DNA of 64,000 bases from Linnemannia hyalina (GCA_019671135.1 JAHRHY010000011.1:992001-1056000), one strand, 5' to 3'. Positions 1 to 12,135 are shown, counted from the stretch's first letter. Numbers and translations are program-made. Notes: generated from the sequence alone by a model not told the origin.

Positions 1-1
1 T

Positions 2-1021
2 TCAATTGTGGACAAGGTCAAGACGATGGAGTTTTACCAGCGCACCCCCAGTTATATTATCCCTCGCCGCAACGGAGCATACAGCAAACTCTGGAAGTTC
101 ATGTTCCGGCACGTGCCCTTCTTCCACTTTATCACCTACAAGCTCAACTACTGGGGCTCGGAAGCAACCATCAACATCTTCAGCAGTAAGACGATCCACC
201 TCCTCCCCCGCTTCGCTGCCACCTGCTTGGCATGGCTATACCGCATTTGGCAGATCCGTAACAAGCAATTGCGCGAGAAGTTGACACCAAAATACGAGAT
301 GGGCTGCCGTCGTGTTGTTGTCTCGTCCAACTACTTCCCTGCCCTGGCCAAGAAGAATGTCAATGTCCACACCGAGGCTATCGCAGGCGTCAAGGGCAAC
401 ACTTTGATATTGAAGGATGGATCTGTTCAGGAGGTTGATGCTTTGATTCTCGCTACTGGTTTTAAGGTCCAGGAGATGATCCCACCAAAGTTTATCACAG
501 GAAAAAACGGAATCGATCTGCTGGCTAAGTGGGGCAAGAACCCCTCGTCTTACTATGGAATCACCACCCCCGATACCCCTAACCTCTTCTTCTTGCTCGG
601 ACCATACACTGGACTCGGGTATGCTTGTTATAATTTTTTTATGCGAGGACTAATTGCTTTAGGAGGATATGGAGAGGTGGACACTGACATGTACTGTACT
701 TTATTTTTCATCCTTTCAAATAATAGACATAACAGTGTGTTGTTCATGGTCGAGACTCAAGTCGACTACGCGATCAAGGCCATTTCACACATGATGGAGA
801 AGAACCTGTCGTCGCTCGAGGTCACCCAGGGCGCCTGCGACGAGTTCATCACCGAGCTGGACGAGAAGATGAAGGGTATGGTCTGGTCCTCAAACTGCAA
901 GTCCTGGTACCAGAACGATGAGGGTCGTGTCACTGCCCTCTGGTGGGGATCTGTCTCCCAGTACTGGTGGAGATTGAGGAACTTCCATCCCAAGCGCTTC
1001 GTTGGCGTTCAGAGAATTTAA
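2..1021 (+). CDS. Flavin-dependent monooxygenase (Baeyer-Villiger/class B type), 5' partial
   Basis: This is the C-terminal part (303 residues visible) of an NADPH- and FAD-dependent monooxygenase of the class B/cyclohexanone monooxygenase type. The window starts inside the gene, so the N-terminal FAD and NADPH Rossmann motifs are missing. Family marks are QRTP near the start, GCRRVVVSSNYFPAL, the ILATGF segment, and LGPYTGLG followed by HNSV. One GT-AG intron at 619-726 (108 nt) splits the GLG|HNS motif; removing it restores the family sequence. The intron length is divisible by three and it has no stop, so an unspliced reading looks open and inserts 36 spurious residues. The stop is TAA at 1019-1021, and an AATAAA-like signal lies near 1070. 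The substrate cannot be told from sequence. Confidence 0.85.
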   Translation, partial: SIVDKVKTMEFYQRTPSYIIPRRNGAYSKLWKFMFRHVPFFHFITYKLNYWGSEATINIFSSKTIHLLPRFAATCLAWLYRIWQIRNKQLREKLTPKYEMGCRRVVVSSNYFPALAKKNVNVHTEAIAGVKGNTLILKDGSVQEVDALILATGFKVQEMIPPKFITGKNGIDLLAKWGKNPSSYYGITTPDTPNLFFLLGPYTGLGYACYNFFMRGLIALGGYGEVDTDMYCTLFFILSNNRHNSVLFMVETQVDYAIKAISHMMEKNLSSLEVTQGACDEFITELDEKMKGMVWSSNCKSWYQNDEGRVTALWWGSVSQYWWRLRNFHPKRFVGVQRI

Positions 1022-1538
1022 AGCCCCCTCCCTTTCATTCCTTCTTCTTCACGTAAAGCCGTATACACAAAATAAAATGATGATAGCCTTGCATCAAAGC
1101 ATTACTCTTTTCTATGAACGAAGACGTTCAAGGTGGCTTGCATGGCTCTAGTCGATGAAGATCTCCATGCAAAACGCTTCGCCTGCCAAATCGTCACGTG
1201 TTTGATCGCTTGGTTAATGGAGATAATTGACATGCTTCTTCACTATGATATTGCACGTGTTTTAGTGACATGGCACTTGCCTGTTTGACTGGAGCACTTC
1301 TTTTTGCTCTTCTATTACTTTGACTTCAGCCCTAAGTCAATCCAACACAACCCAACCTTTCTCCCCTTTCTTTTACTTCACCCATGGACTCATGAACCAA
1401 GATACACGACCTTCAGAAGCAACGCGACTTTCATCTACTTTTTAACGACCACACCTCCCCTTCGCAGTTTTCCATCAACCACTACAGACACGGATCCAAT
1501 CGCCCACCTCTTGTAACACCACAACCTTCACTCCCAAC
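1022..1538. other. Intergenic: monooxygenase 3' flank and ALG7 promoter
   Basis: No gene seen. It holds the likely poly(A) region of the monooxygenase, two CACGTG hexamers (1195-1200 and 1254-1259), and a C/T-rich leader from about 1340 to the ALG7 start. Confidence 0.6.
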
Positions 1539-3443
1539 ATGGGTCACATCTCGGCACTGACGGCCTGGCTCATCCTGGCAGCGGAGGTCGGTGCAGTGTT
1601 CATCATCCTCACAACAGCACATGACCCTCTCACGGTCAACGTCGGGTTTTCTATTCTCGCAGGAATTACCACCTGGTCGGCCATCCCTGCGCTTTCGGAG
1701 ATCTTTGTCAAGGCTGGACTCAAGGGTATGGACCTCAGCAAAAGGACCAAGCATATCATGTAAGTTGTTTGGTTGCCGACTCAGTAACGAGGTATAGATG
1801 TGATACCGAGAGGCGCAGTTGCTACCGAGCTGTTGGGAAATGAAAGTAGCTGTTGGGAGAAAGTAGTAGTTGAATTGATCAATCGGATGCTTCTTTGATA
1901 AGTGATCTATCTAACACGGTACCTGAATAATTTGTTACGAAATATCTATCTAGTCCCGAGAGTATGGGAATGGTGGCGGGTCTGATCTATCTGGTCACCA
2001 TGTTTATGTTCATCCCCTTTCCTTTCATGAAGTGGTTCACTGCTTCGAACGACGGCGATCTCCAAGAACTCAAGCTACTCACCTTCCCCAACCTCAAGGT
2101 AAGGCAAAACTTCTGTTTATCGTCACATCCTTCGGTATCACCGTGCTTTATTGCAACATTGGAACTGACAGTATATATATCTTTCTACGCTGGCACTGAT
2201 GATAGCTCGCGGAACTGCTGTCGGCACTACTTTCAATTCAGTCGATGGTATTCCTAGGATTCGCGGACGATGTGCTTGATATTCGCTGGAGGTTCAAGAT
2301 GCCTTTACCGGCAATCGCGTCGATCCCACTCTTGATGGTCTATTGGGTCCACCTCGGTGTCACACATATCGTCGTTCCTATTCCATTGCGTCCTATCCTC
2401 GGCCAACTGATCGATCTCGGTAAGTTTTGAGGGTCGTCTTCGAAGTAGAACTGAAATACAGTGTCTAAAATCATATATTAACCTTTGCATTTTTTCGCAA
2501 TCCAAATGTAGGCGCACTGTACTACGTATACATGGGAATGGTGGCGATCTTTTGCACTCACTCAATCAACATCATGGCAGGAATCAACGGCGTCGAAGTC
2601 GGACAATCCCTCGTTATCGCCTGCTCAATCGCCATCAACGACATGATCTTTCTCCAATCAGCCTCCAGCGGCGCCCCAGCCATCGAAACCCACCTCTTCT
2701 CCCTCTACTTCATCCTCCCCTTTATTGGCGTCAGTCTGGGCCTCATGATCCACAACTGGTACCCATCCAAGGTCTTTATCGGAGACACGTATTGCTACTT
2801 TGCGGGGATGACGTTTGCGGTTGTGGGTATCTTGGCTCATTACAGCAAGACTCTGCTGCTGTTCTTTATCCCGCAGATCTTTAATTTCCTGCTCTCGGCA
2901 CCACAGCTGTTTCGACTGGTCCCCTGTCCACGCCATCGTGTGCCTCGTTATAACCGACATACGAATCTCATGGAACCGAGTCGTGTCGTTCTTGATGAGG
3001 AGGATGATCTTGAAGTTGAGTTTTCCAATACGAAGCAGGAGTCAAAACGTGCCCCCTCTTCCGTCTCCTTGTCCTCAGCAGGAGCAGCAGGAGCCTCGAC
3101 ACAGGATACCGACGAGCCCCATACAGAGAGCACTAACCCTCCAACAGCAACACTCCTCCAAAGCCTTCGTCCACTCAAGAATTCCAACCTCAAGCGATCA
3201 GGCTGGTACTGCGTCAAGATTCTGGAGGCTCTCGGGTTGACTCATGTGCGGTACGATTCCAAGACGGGAAAGCGACCCCTAGAGATGACTAACTTGACGA
3301 TCTTGAACTTGATCCTGCTCAAGGCTGGACCCATGTCTGAGAGAAACCTGACCATCTCCGTCATGGTCGTCCAGTCCTGCTGCAGTTTGGTAGCCTTCTT
3401 CATCAGGCACCACCTCGTCGCGTTCGTGTATGATGTCGTATAG
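1539..3443 (+). CDS. ALG7: UDP-GlcNAc:dolichyl-phosphate GlcNAc-1-phosphotransferase (Alg7/DPAGT1)
   Basis: Catalyses the first step of N-glycan assembly in the ER membrane, moving GlcNAc-1-phosphate from UDP-GlcNAc to dolichyl phosphate; it is the tunicamycin target in characterised family members. Four exons: 1539-1759, 1954-2098, 2206-2419, 2512-3443, giving 503 residues. All introns are GT-AG and the phases join cleanly. Family signatures are IPESMG at the first splice junction, LGFADDVLD with the Asp pair at about residues 143-144, [10 protein letters not shown] at 213-222, and [10 protein letters not shown]. About ten hydrophobic segments are expected. The enzyme is longer than usual because of an acidic, Ser/Thr-rich insert (about residues 360-415) before the last membrane segments. 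The upstream gene is in tandem; CBF5 converges from the other strand 155 bp downstream. Confidence 0.95.
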
Positions 3444-3598
3444 TCTCGTATTCACTCCTTCGCCAACCATTCGTTCCACCACAAAATAAAGTACATAGAG
3501 AAACGCCGGTGTTTTGCGATAATGTCTGTATTTATGATGCAAAGTAGTGAATGTGTGAAAGGTAATAAAAAAAAACTAATGTAACAAAGTGTGCGCGC

Positions 3599-5580
3599 TT
3601 ATTCGGAATCAGAGTCGGCCTTCTTGCTCTTCTTCTCCTTCTTCTCCTTCTTGTCCTTCTTCTCCTTCTTCTCCTTCTTGACCTTCTTCTCCTTCTTCTC
3701 CTTCTTCTTGCCAGAGTCAGACTCGTCCGAAGACTCGGGTGCCTTGCGCTTCTTCTCCTCCTCCTTGACAGCAGCAGGAGCGGGGGTGGCAGCAACAACG
3801 GGTGCCGCAACAGCAACGGGTGCTGCGGCGTCCTCGCGGTTGTAGTCGACATAGTCCTTCTTCCAGCCCTCAGGGGTCTCCTCAGTGGTGCGTCCAAACT
3901 TGTCGAGCTTACCATCCTTGATCAGCTTCTTCTTCTCCTGCGCCTTGGGTCCCAATCCCCAGCGGCGGGGGTAGGTGTCACGCTCCATAATGACACGCTT
4001 GATCTTGGCAACAACACCGTGATCACAGGTAGCCATGACAGCAGTGGTCATCTGCGCAATTCCGAGAGCAATGGCCTCTCCCTTGGTGGTCATCAACACA
4101 ATCTCCTCGTCGACCTCAATGCCAGACTCGTAGCGGAGGAGACCGGGGATCATCAGCTTGGCTCCGTAGCAGATGGCGTTGACAGCGCTGTCCTTGACAA
4201 CAATACGCTTGTAGGTCGTCAACAAGGTCTCGAGAGGGCGGACAACCCTGCGGAGGTACGACTCGTCCTTGGTGTTGTCGTACATCCACTGAGCATCCAA
4301 AACATCGTGCATCGTCACAATATCGTCTTCCTCGCCCATGTGTCCCGAACGGACACGACGGAGCTCTTGCATGTGTCCTCCAACGCCGAGCAACAGTCCC
4401 ATGTGGACGCACATAGTACGCATATAGGTACCAGCCTCGCAGGCCACCCAGAAGACAGCCAAGTGGCGGTCGTTGTCAAACTCGAGCAACTTGGACTCGT
4501 GGATCGTACGGATACGGAGCTGACGCTTGACGGCTGAAATCAGAGGAGGGCGCTGGAAGAGAGCACCAGTCAAGGTCTCGAGGGTCTGGGCGAGCTTCTT
4601 CTCCGACTCGATGGCCTCGTGGAGGCGGAGGACGCAGACGTACTCCTTACCGGCTCCCTGCTGCGACTTGACCAAACGAGTGGCACGGTCAATGCAGACA
4701 ATCAAGCATCCAGTGACCTTGGGATCAAGAGTTCCACTGTGACCAGTCTTCTCGACACGGAGAATGCGACGGACCCAGGCGACGACCTCGTGGGACGAGG
4801 GGTTGGCAGGCTTGTCCAAGTTGATGACACCGTATCTATTTTGTTTGCGGCAAAGGTAAAGGTGAAGGAGGGGTGTTAGGTTGGCGTGGTTCAGTTTGTC
4901 AGTTGGTATTTGTGTCGTGTCAGTTGGTATTTGTGTCGTGTCAGTTGGTATTTGTGTCGTTGTATATGCTGTCGATCTCCTGAACAAGAGGCAAAAACTC
5001 TCACGATCCATGATCAGCAAAACTAGTCCAACACACCGCGCCAATCGATCGCAGTCAACACTTTTCGTATCCAATTGTAACTATCATTGTAGTGTTCCCG
5101 TGCGGATCCTGGGGTAGACTATTACCTGACGTATTCGGCGAGCTCACGTCTCAAGGGCGAGCATCCGCTGGGGATGGGGGTGTAGTGACCAGTGCGGACG
5201 TTGAGCTTGTCGTAGTTCTGTTATGTCGAGGGATTGTTGTTGTTTGGTGGTGTTGTGGATATGTATGTCGTTTGGATTGGTGTGGAGAAGGTGGTTGTAG
5301 TTCGTTGTTAGTAGAGTGATCGGATATCCAGAGGTGATGTATATATTGATATGGTAAGAGGAAGAGAGAAGAAGGACACGGTTAGGGATACGTTCAGACA
5401 GGCAGAAAGAGAGAAGAGAGAGAGAGAGAGAGAGACAGTACAGGCAATAGAAACAACAAGGCGTACCTTCAACAACAAGGGCCAGTCGGAGGTGTTGAGG
5501 GTGGGGGTATCAGCCTCGGGCTTGATGGCAAAGTCGCCGCTCCTCTGAGCCTCCTCGATGTTCTTGGTCTTGGGGGACAT
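3599..5580 (-). CDS. CBF5: H/ACA ribonucleoprotein pseudouridine synthase Cbf5/dyskerin
   Basis: Catalytic subunit of H/ACA snoRNPs, converting uridine to pseudouridine in rRNA and snRNA in the nucleolus. Three exons on the minus strand: 5467-5580, 5126-5217, 3599-4835, giving 480 residues. The short N-terminal exon ends WPLLLK. The second encodes the dyskerin-like segment ([19 protein letters not shown]). The third holds the TruB catalytic domain with [12 protein letters not shown] (catalytic Asp about residue 106), a PUA domain, and a Lys/Glu-rich tail made of KKEKK-type units (about 395-475) that is common in eukaryotic dyskerins. Intron 2 (4836-5125) contains a 21-bp tandem repeat. The start was chosen because its ATG opens an exon that joins in frame with strong donor and acceptor sites. 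It is convergent with ALG7. Confidence 0.97.
4899..4960. repeat. 21-bp tandem repeat (about 3 copies) in CBF5 intron 2
   Basis: Three almost perfect head-to-tail copies of a 21-bp unit that begins tcagttggtatttgtgtcg. It lies wholly inside CBF5 intron 2. It is a minisatellite, with no spacer structure that would suggest anything else. Confidence 0.9.
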
Positions 5581-8500
5581 GGTTGCAGTATGTATGTAAG
5601 TATAGGATGAGTTGAGTATGTGTCGCTTCTTTGTTGAATTCTCTGCCCTTAGGTACTGTGTCACACTTTTTATGTTCAAAAAGCCGAGTACAGTTTCTGA
5701 GGGATGTGATGGTGGATGGGTGAATTGGCGGAAAAGAAGGTGAGGGAGAAGGAAGAAAAGAAAAAAAAAAACAGACGCCTTTGGTAAAGGTTTGTTTACA
5801 GCAGGAAAAAAAAAGAATCGAAAAACGGTCACCATCACTTTGATCAAGGATATGTCACGTGTAGTGGCATTGATCAGATCATCATATCAGAACGCGTCCA
5901 TTGTAGGCACGGGCGTATCAAGGCGCGAAGGATACGATAGCTCAAGCTATCGCGCTGAAATGTCAATACTCAGAGGTCCAGCTCTCCGTAGAGTGGTGAG
6001 TTCTTCTAAGAATATCTTTGCAAGTCAGGACCATCGCCATTCATGGCTCGGCGAGAGTAGGCGACGGCGTGGTTGAGGCGTCCGGAGTGTACGTGCATCC
6101 TGAAGGCGTCAAAAGACAGCCTTTGAGTCTGGATCCAAAAATCCCAAAGCTCCTTTTGCCATGAATGTGGTTGGCCATGCCCTGCCAACTACAACAACAG
6201 CAACAACAACCATGACCAATTTGCTGCCTGTCGTTGAAGAAACAGATGGTGCGCATCGTGTATTGTTTGTCTATTTTGAGATGACTTGAACACATCCTCA
6301 ACAACCTCAGAACTATGGTGCACCAGTTTAGAAAGTAAAAACGCGTTCACGACAGCCACCAGATTGGATCCTAGAACAACGGAATGACTGCATGTTGAGG
6401 ACCCATGTGCCAATGGCGATGGCGGACGTGCATTTTTCAACCCACAAATAATAAACTATGCTTTTCTGAAATAAGCTATTTTTGGGAGACCCAGGTAAAG
6501 ATGCGTTAAACAACAGCCTTTCAGAAATGTGGATCCCAGGACCCATACCCTCGAAGAGAAAAGTGAAAGAGAGTGTGGCTATGCATACCCACCTGCAAAG
6601 GTTTCTGAGTTTGCATTTACGCCCTTGCGGATATCGACAAGACAAAAAAGTGCAGAGGATGTTGCCGGTTATTTTGGGGGGCGTGAGGATGACATGAAAG
6701 ACACACGCGTATAACAAATAACAAATAACAATCGAAAACTGACTCTGCCCCCTGGAATGTTGACAACTGAGAGAGGGAGAGGAATAAAGTGTGTGTAGTT
6801 GCTTTTCAGAACAAACAAAGCATGCTTTGGCGAGAGAAGTGGGTGTGAACTTAGTCAGATAGACACAACGCCCATCCTCGTCTTCTCACAATGAACAAAA
6901 CAAGTTATGCAAGGTGTATTATTATTTTTGGCTCTTTTGGGATTTTTTGGCCATGTGGGAGTAAAGCCCAAGAGATAATTCAACCTCTCTCTGGACTGCA
7001 AAAACTTACACGTAAGCAAGCAATTTGTCAAACCAAAATCAACAAAAGAATAACAAAGAAATGCCCAAGGACATTTGCATTGACTAGATGACCATGCATC
7101 ATAACTAACAACAAAAGGGTGCATCTATTTCCTTTTTCGCCGCCCTTCATTCCACTAGATAATCACACTGCAACCCGAGCGAGGATGTCGAACTGCAACA
7201 AAGGATCGTAAACAAAAAACAACAAGAAACAGGCAAAGAGCAAACACCCACACGTTCCATGCCATGTATCCGTGAAAACAAAATGCAAATGCAAATGCTG
7301 CTCACTTGCGTATATGATATCTTGTTTATCATTCGGTGGAACAGGAAAAGGGAAAAATGAAGGTTTTGAGGTCGAGGTTCCTTTCGAGGGTGTGTTGACG
7401 CATTGAACTAGGTTCCTGGTTTTGGCGAAGGGGCAACGCAGCAAGTGAATGTCGAGAGAAAGAGAGGGAGAGTAAATTGCAATAAGCGACATGCGCTGTT
7501 GTTGTTGCCGTTGTTGCTGCTGTTGTTGTGGTGAATAAAGTGAAAGAAAAGTCTTTTGGGTGCTTCTAGTCCCGAAGAGCCTCTGTTTGTGTTTGCTAAG
7601 GAAATCGGCGCAGCGGACGGAAGAGGGGAGTGTGAGCTAAAATAATCATGAGAAAGTAAAGGCGAGATAATCTCATGAAGGGACCAAGCCGCCTAGTCAT
7701 TCAACAAGAAAAACATAAAGAACATGGAGTCAACATTTTGGACCTCAGTAACAATGGATGAATAGACGAGATGCTCTAATGACAGTGAGATAGACAGCAC
7801 GCGATCGGCCATCCCTTCAGCCCAGAGGTAAAAAAGAGACGGGGAGAAACAAAGAGGATGAAGGGTATGGGTCTCAATGTTTTCCTCGGAGTAGGTTCTT
7901 TTTGTCAACACGACCAGAATGAATGAAAGACATAACAGAGGTGGGCTGTAGGGGAGCGAAGAAAAAACCGGAAAGCTGGCGAGTGAAAATTAGAGTTTGA
8001 GGATGAAGAGGATTAGAAATGGGGACATCCGTGAATTACCCACTCATGTGTTGCATACGAGCGAAAAGGGGATACTTTTTTATCTGAATGGGGGAGAACG
8101 AGAAGGAGAAAGTAGGGTTGCTTCGCCATCTGCTCATATCCCTTATTTCTTTCGCACACATGTGGAATGAGAAGAGCGAACAGTGTGTGAGAGGCAGTGC
8201 ATCACGATTGAACGACAAGAACGCATATATGCCTGAGAGATACGAAGGATGTGGCTCATGGCTAAACATGTAATGAATGCGTGAGTGCATTCTGCCGTGT
8301 TTTTCTTTGTTTTTGTTTACGCCGATTTTTGTTTCTTGAGTTTGTGCCAGCGACTTTGCCACCATTTTGCCACAATGTCTATTTTCGTCAGCAATTCAAC
8401 ATCAACAAAAAAAATGGGGCAGCGATGGCTTTACTTTCGTGCATTTTTCGGTTCCCCAGGGAACGGGATACTGTAATACACTTCTCTTAATTGTTCAACA

Positions 8501-9503
8501 AGATGCTGCAAGGCACCGTATCTTCAAGCCCTGGCCCATATGCATGGCTTTTTTTTTTGTTGTTCGTGATTGTGTTTTAATTTCGAGTTTAGAGGCGTTG
8601 TGGTGGGTGAAAAGGAGGGCTGCAGAGCGCAGAATGCAGGAGACAAGTTGATGCGTCGTAAGAGAAGCACGGCCCACTCTCCTTGAATATACATCGGCTG
8701 TCCATGGTGGATCTTGTTTTTCGATATCAAGAAAAACAATGCAACAAAAACTAAAGCCCGAGTATGAGCGTGTGTGTGAGCGTTAATGTCGATGTGAGAG
8801 CTATTCGAGGCAGGCGCGCACCTCATTGTTTTTTTGCTGCTGTTATTTTTGTTTAAGCTTTGTTGAATGGCAATAATGATTTGGCACTCGCCTCAAAAAT
8901 GGTTTCTTTACGTTTCTTTACTTTTCTTTCCAATCCAACTTGGTATCCACATTAGGCTGCCCACAGCCAACTATTCGGAGTCCTTTGCGATCGCACTCCA
9001 ACTCTCACTACTCACTACTCGTTCAGTTCACTCACGCTCTCTCCCTCTCTTTTGATTGTTTTTTTTTGTATTTCTTGTTGATGGTCATTCACTCTCATTG
9101 CGGTCCATTATTCATTTGTTCTCGTCCTCGTTCCTCTCCTTCTTTTCTCTCCTTCTTTTCTCTCCTTTTGTCTCTTCTCTTCTTTCTCTCTCTGTTTTCA
9201 TTCCCACTCTCAATCCTGCCTTAAGTCGATTATCAAAACACCATCAAAAAGAATAATCTATAATAGCAACGCTGGCCGCTGCTCATCCCCTTCAATCTCA
9301 CAACACAATCAACCTTTATGGTTCTTTATTCCTTTAACGACATCAACACCTGCTATCCACTCTTTTTATTTTCAGTCAGCTAACACGAACCAACAGCACC
9401 GGCCTTTTCTTCCATTCGCCCTTCCACACCTGCCGAAACCACATTCAAGCTGGGCGAGCATTTCATTGCACAATCCAAAATCGATCGACCACCAACCACA
9501 ATC
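5581..9503. other. Long intergenic region between CBF5 and the zinc-finger gene
   Basis: No gene is supported in this 3.9 kb. The first part is the CBF5 promoter side, with CACGTG at 5856-5861 and an 18-bp near-palindrome at 5935-5952 (arms cgatagct and agctatcg). The middle has only short open frames without codon bias. From about 9000 it becomes C/T-rich, which fits the leader of the downstream zinc-finger gene. A non-coding transcript cannot be excluded. Confidence 0.5.
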
Positions 9504-10952
9504 ATGTCCACATCTCCATCCCTCCTACCTGTGCCGCAGCAACAGCTTCACCACCATCATTCCAGGCAACTGGCGGAACAACAAGAGCAGCAAAACCTCC
9601 ATCTCCAGCGATTGGAACAATATCGACAGCATCCAATTCTCCCCTCCCAACCCCATCCTTATGCCCAACATCCGCACCCTTACCACCCTTACCACTCTTA
9701 CCACGGTGTACATATTCCTCGACATGAACAACAGTCACCGTCTTCCTCCTCACCTTTGCCACCTCTTCCGATCGAGCACCAAATGCCATCGCCAACCATA
9801 GACCTCCTTTCTTCCCAGCAGAACTCTACATTCTATTCGCCCACCCCTTTTTGGCAGCAGGAACTTTCTTCTTCATCGATCCAATCAAACCTTCAACAAC
9901 TCCTTTTTGACGAAAACTCTGTTCCATTCGAGGGATTCTCCGTTCCCCCCGAGTATGCTTGGGACCCTCTGACCGACAGCGGATCAAGACTTCTTGCAAC
10001 CTTCGCCGGCGCAGATATATTGCCCGCAAGCTTGGATACTCCTGAGTACCTTCTCAGCACCTCTGATCTGTCAATTACTCAGGAGGAGAATACAACAGCA
10101 GCAGAATCAGTCAATCAATCGAATATCTTGTCTTCCAGGAGGGCAGCTTCCAGACCCCAACGACAGAGGTCGTTCAAGCTCCGGGTCGACAGACGGATCG
10201 ATATGTACAGGGAACCAGAGAATCGGGATGCCGACCAGCCTAACAACAACAAACTTCAAACCAGAATGCCGCTACACCTCAACGAGTGGTATGGGTCCTC
10301 TTCCCCCCCTCCGCCACCTCTGAGCCCACTCGGGGTCGTCGACACCAATAGATTCCAATCCTCCCTGGTTCAGTCCCTGGCCAACCTGACCACCTCCAGC
10401 CCCAACCTCGTTTGTCTTTCTCCTCCCGCCTTTTCTACCGCGTTCGGGCAAAGCCCTTTTGCCTTCTCTGACAGCAAACGATCTGTCTCGATTTCATCTG
10501 ATCACCTTTCAGGACTATACACCCAGAGCGACGAGGATATTAATAACAGTAACAACAACAAAGATAAGGACAACAACGACCACGACAACAACAAGGTCAC
10601 TGCCACCGCCGTCGAGGAGGAAGATGACGAGAGCGACCGCCGGTTCCAATGTCCCATCTGCCCAAAACGTTTCCTCCGCCAATATAATCTCAACGCCCAC
10701 CTCAATACCCACTCGCAGGTGCGGGCTCATGCCTGCACTCAGTGCGACAAATCTTTCCTCCGACCTTACGACCTCGCTCGCCACCAACGGATCCACTCCA
10801 ACAGCAAGCCCTACACCTGTAACATCTGTCAGTTGATCTTTATCCGGAACGACGCCATCTGGAGGCACTACCGACGCGCCCATCCTGGGCATCCTGATGT
10901 CCCACCCGCCCGGCGCCAAAGAAGACCACAGCGCATCAGTATTAGCCCTTGA
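9504..10952 (+). CDS. C2H2 zinc-finger transcription factor, three fingers
   Basis: A 482-residue single-exon protein, probably a nuclear DNA-binding regulator. Three C-terminal C2H2 fingers are visible: Cys383/Cys386/His399/His403, Cys411/Cys414/His427/His431, and Cys439/Cys442/His455/His460 (the last with four residues between the histidines). The first two have the usual Phe and Leu core positions, and the linkers are close to the TGEKP type in length. The long N-terminal part is rich in Gln, Ser, Pro and His, with Asn/Asp/Lys runs just before the fingers, typical of fungal activation regions. A basic tail (RRQRRPQR) follows finger three. Finger arrangement recalls Crz1-type factors, but no ortholog or target can be named. 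The ATG lies directly after a C/T-rich leader. Confidence 0.88.
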   Translation: MSTSPSLLPVPQQQLHHHHSRQLAEQQEQQNLHLQRLEQYRQHPILPSQPHPYAQHPHPYHPYHSYHGVHIPRHEQQSPSSSSPLPPLPIEHQMPSPTIDLLSSQQNSTFYSPTPFWQQELSSSSIQSNLQQLLFDENSVPFEGFSVPPEYAWDPLTDSGSRLLATFAGADILPASLDTPEYLLSTSDLSITQEENTTAAESVNQSNILSSRRAASRPQRQRSFKLRVDRRIDMYREPENRDADQPNNNKLQTRMPLHLNEWYGSSSPPPPPLSPLGVVDTNRFQSSLVQSLANLTTSSPNLVCLSPPAFSTAFGQSPFAFSDSKRSVSISSDHLSGLYTQSDEDINNSNNNKDKDNNDHDNNKVTATAVEEEDDESDRRFQCPICPKRFLRQYNLNAHLNTHSQVRAHACTQCDKSFLRPYDLARHQRIHSNSKPYTCNICQLIFIRNDAIWRHYRRAHPGHPDVPPARRQRRPQRISISP

Positions 10953-12135
10953 ACGACTACCGCTACCACCACCGCCTCCACCATCATTGGGGAGAACAAC
11001 AATATTCCATCCTTGTACAGCTCCATCACATCCCCCATCCACTCAACCTCTACCAAATCAATAGCCTCTCCAACGTTTATTCCGCAGGACACGACCTCCC
11101 ACGGACCTTTTTCCTCGGACACATCACCTTACCCATCACCCTCCACCTTGGTGACATTCACGTCTATGGAACTCCTCCCCTTGGAATGAGCTCGATCGCG
11201 CCACATCGTCCTTTTTCAAAATCTCTGTATTTAGTAATGATATTTTCTTTTGTTGATGGCTACCTTCTTCCCCGCCTCATTTTTCTGCCACCTAATAAAT
11301 TTCTCTTTCCGCATGTGCCATATTTTACCGGACACACTCGCCATTGGGACAGATAGACCAGACAAGACCTGCATGCAGGGAGTGAGCAAAGCGAATGAGT
11401 GGGAACAAAAAGGGAACAACAGACAAGATGTATACATTGAGAAATAACGATGTGTATTTGACCAAAGTAGTTTCTCAAAGAAAAAGAAAGAAAAGAAAAA
11501 AACGGCAAAAAAAGAAAAAGAAAAAAAGGGACTACAATTAGACGAAAGAGAAACGGAAGGGAAAAAAAAAGTGCAAGTGTCTGTTTTGTGGATACTACAT
11601 AGGATTTGAAAAAAAAACGAGAAAAGAAAAAAGATGACTACTGCAAAAATGGTATAAAGCTGTGTGGGGGGCATAAATGAAAGGAAGGAAGGAAGCAAAG
11701 GTGTGTGCAACGAAAGGAAGACTCATAAGAAATGTGGAGATTAAAAGGGTTGACAGGCCGCAATGAAAACATTATGATAATAAGACAAAAAAGAGAGAGA
11801 AAGGACTAACAAAAAAGCGCGCATCGAGCAAGAGGCAGAACGATGAAGGAGAGGGAATAGAAACAATGAGTAGAGAAATAAGAAAAAGACAACAACATAA
11901 GCTTTTGTAGATTAGGTACTGAAAGAGGAAGAAGCAAAGAAGAAAGAAAAGTTGAGAAGCAAAATAAAGAATCAAAGTGGAAGTGGAAGTGAAAGAAGGA
12001 TGAAAGAAAGAGTGTGAGAAAGCAAGAAAAAAAAAGGGAGCTGATAGCGCTGATAGTGCAGGTTAAAAGGAACAAAGCGCGCCTTCCACCGCTTTGGCCA
12101 GAACACACCACACGGTAGCTTTGACTTGCCTGTAT
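10953..12135. other. Intergenic between convergent zinc-finger and RRM genes
   Basis: 3' flanks of two convergent genes. From about 11450 to 12030 the plus strand is strongly A/G-rich with A-runs. No gene or RNA is recognised. Confidence 0.5.

Noticed and set aside
1195..1259. Enrichment of CACGTG sites in promoters
   Set aside because: Several occur (1195, 1254, 5856, 27518, 23075), but about 16 are expected by chance in 64 kb, so no enrichment is shown.
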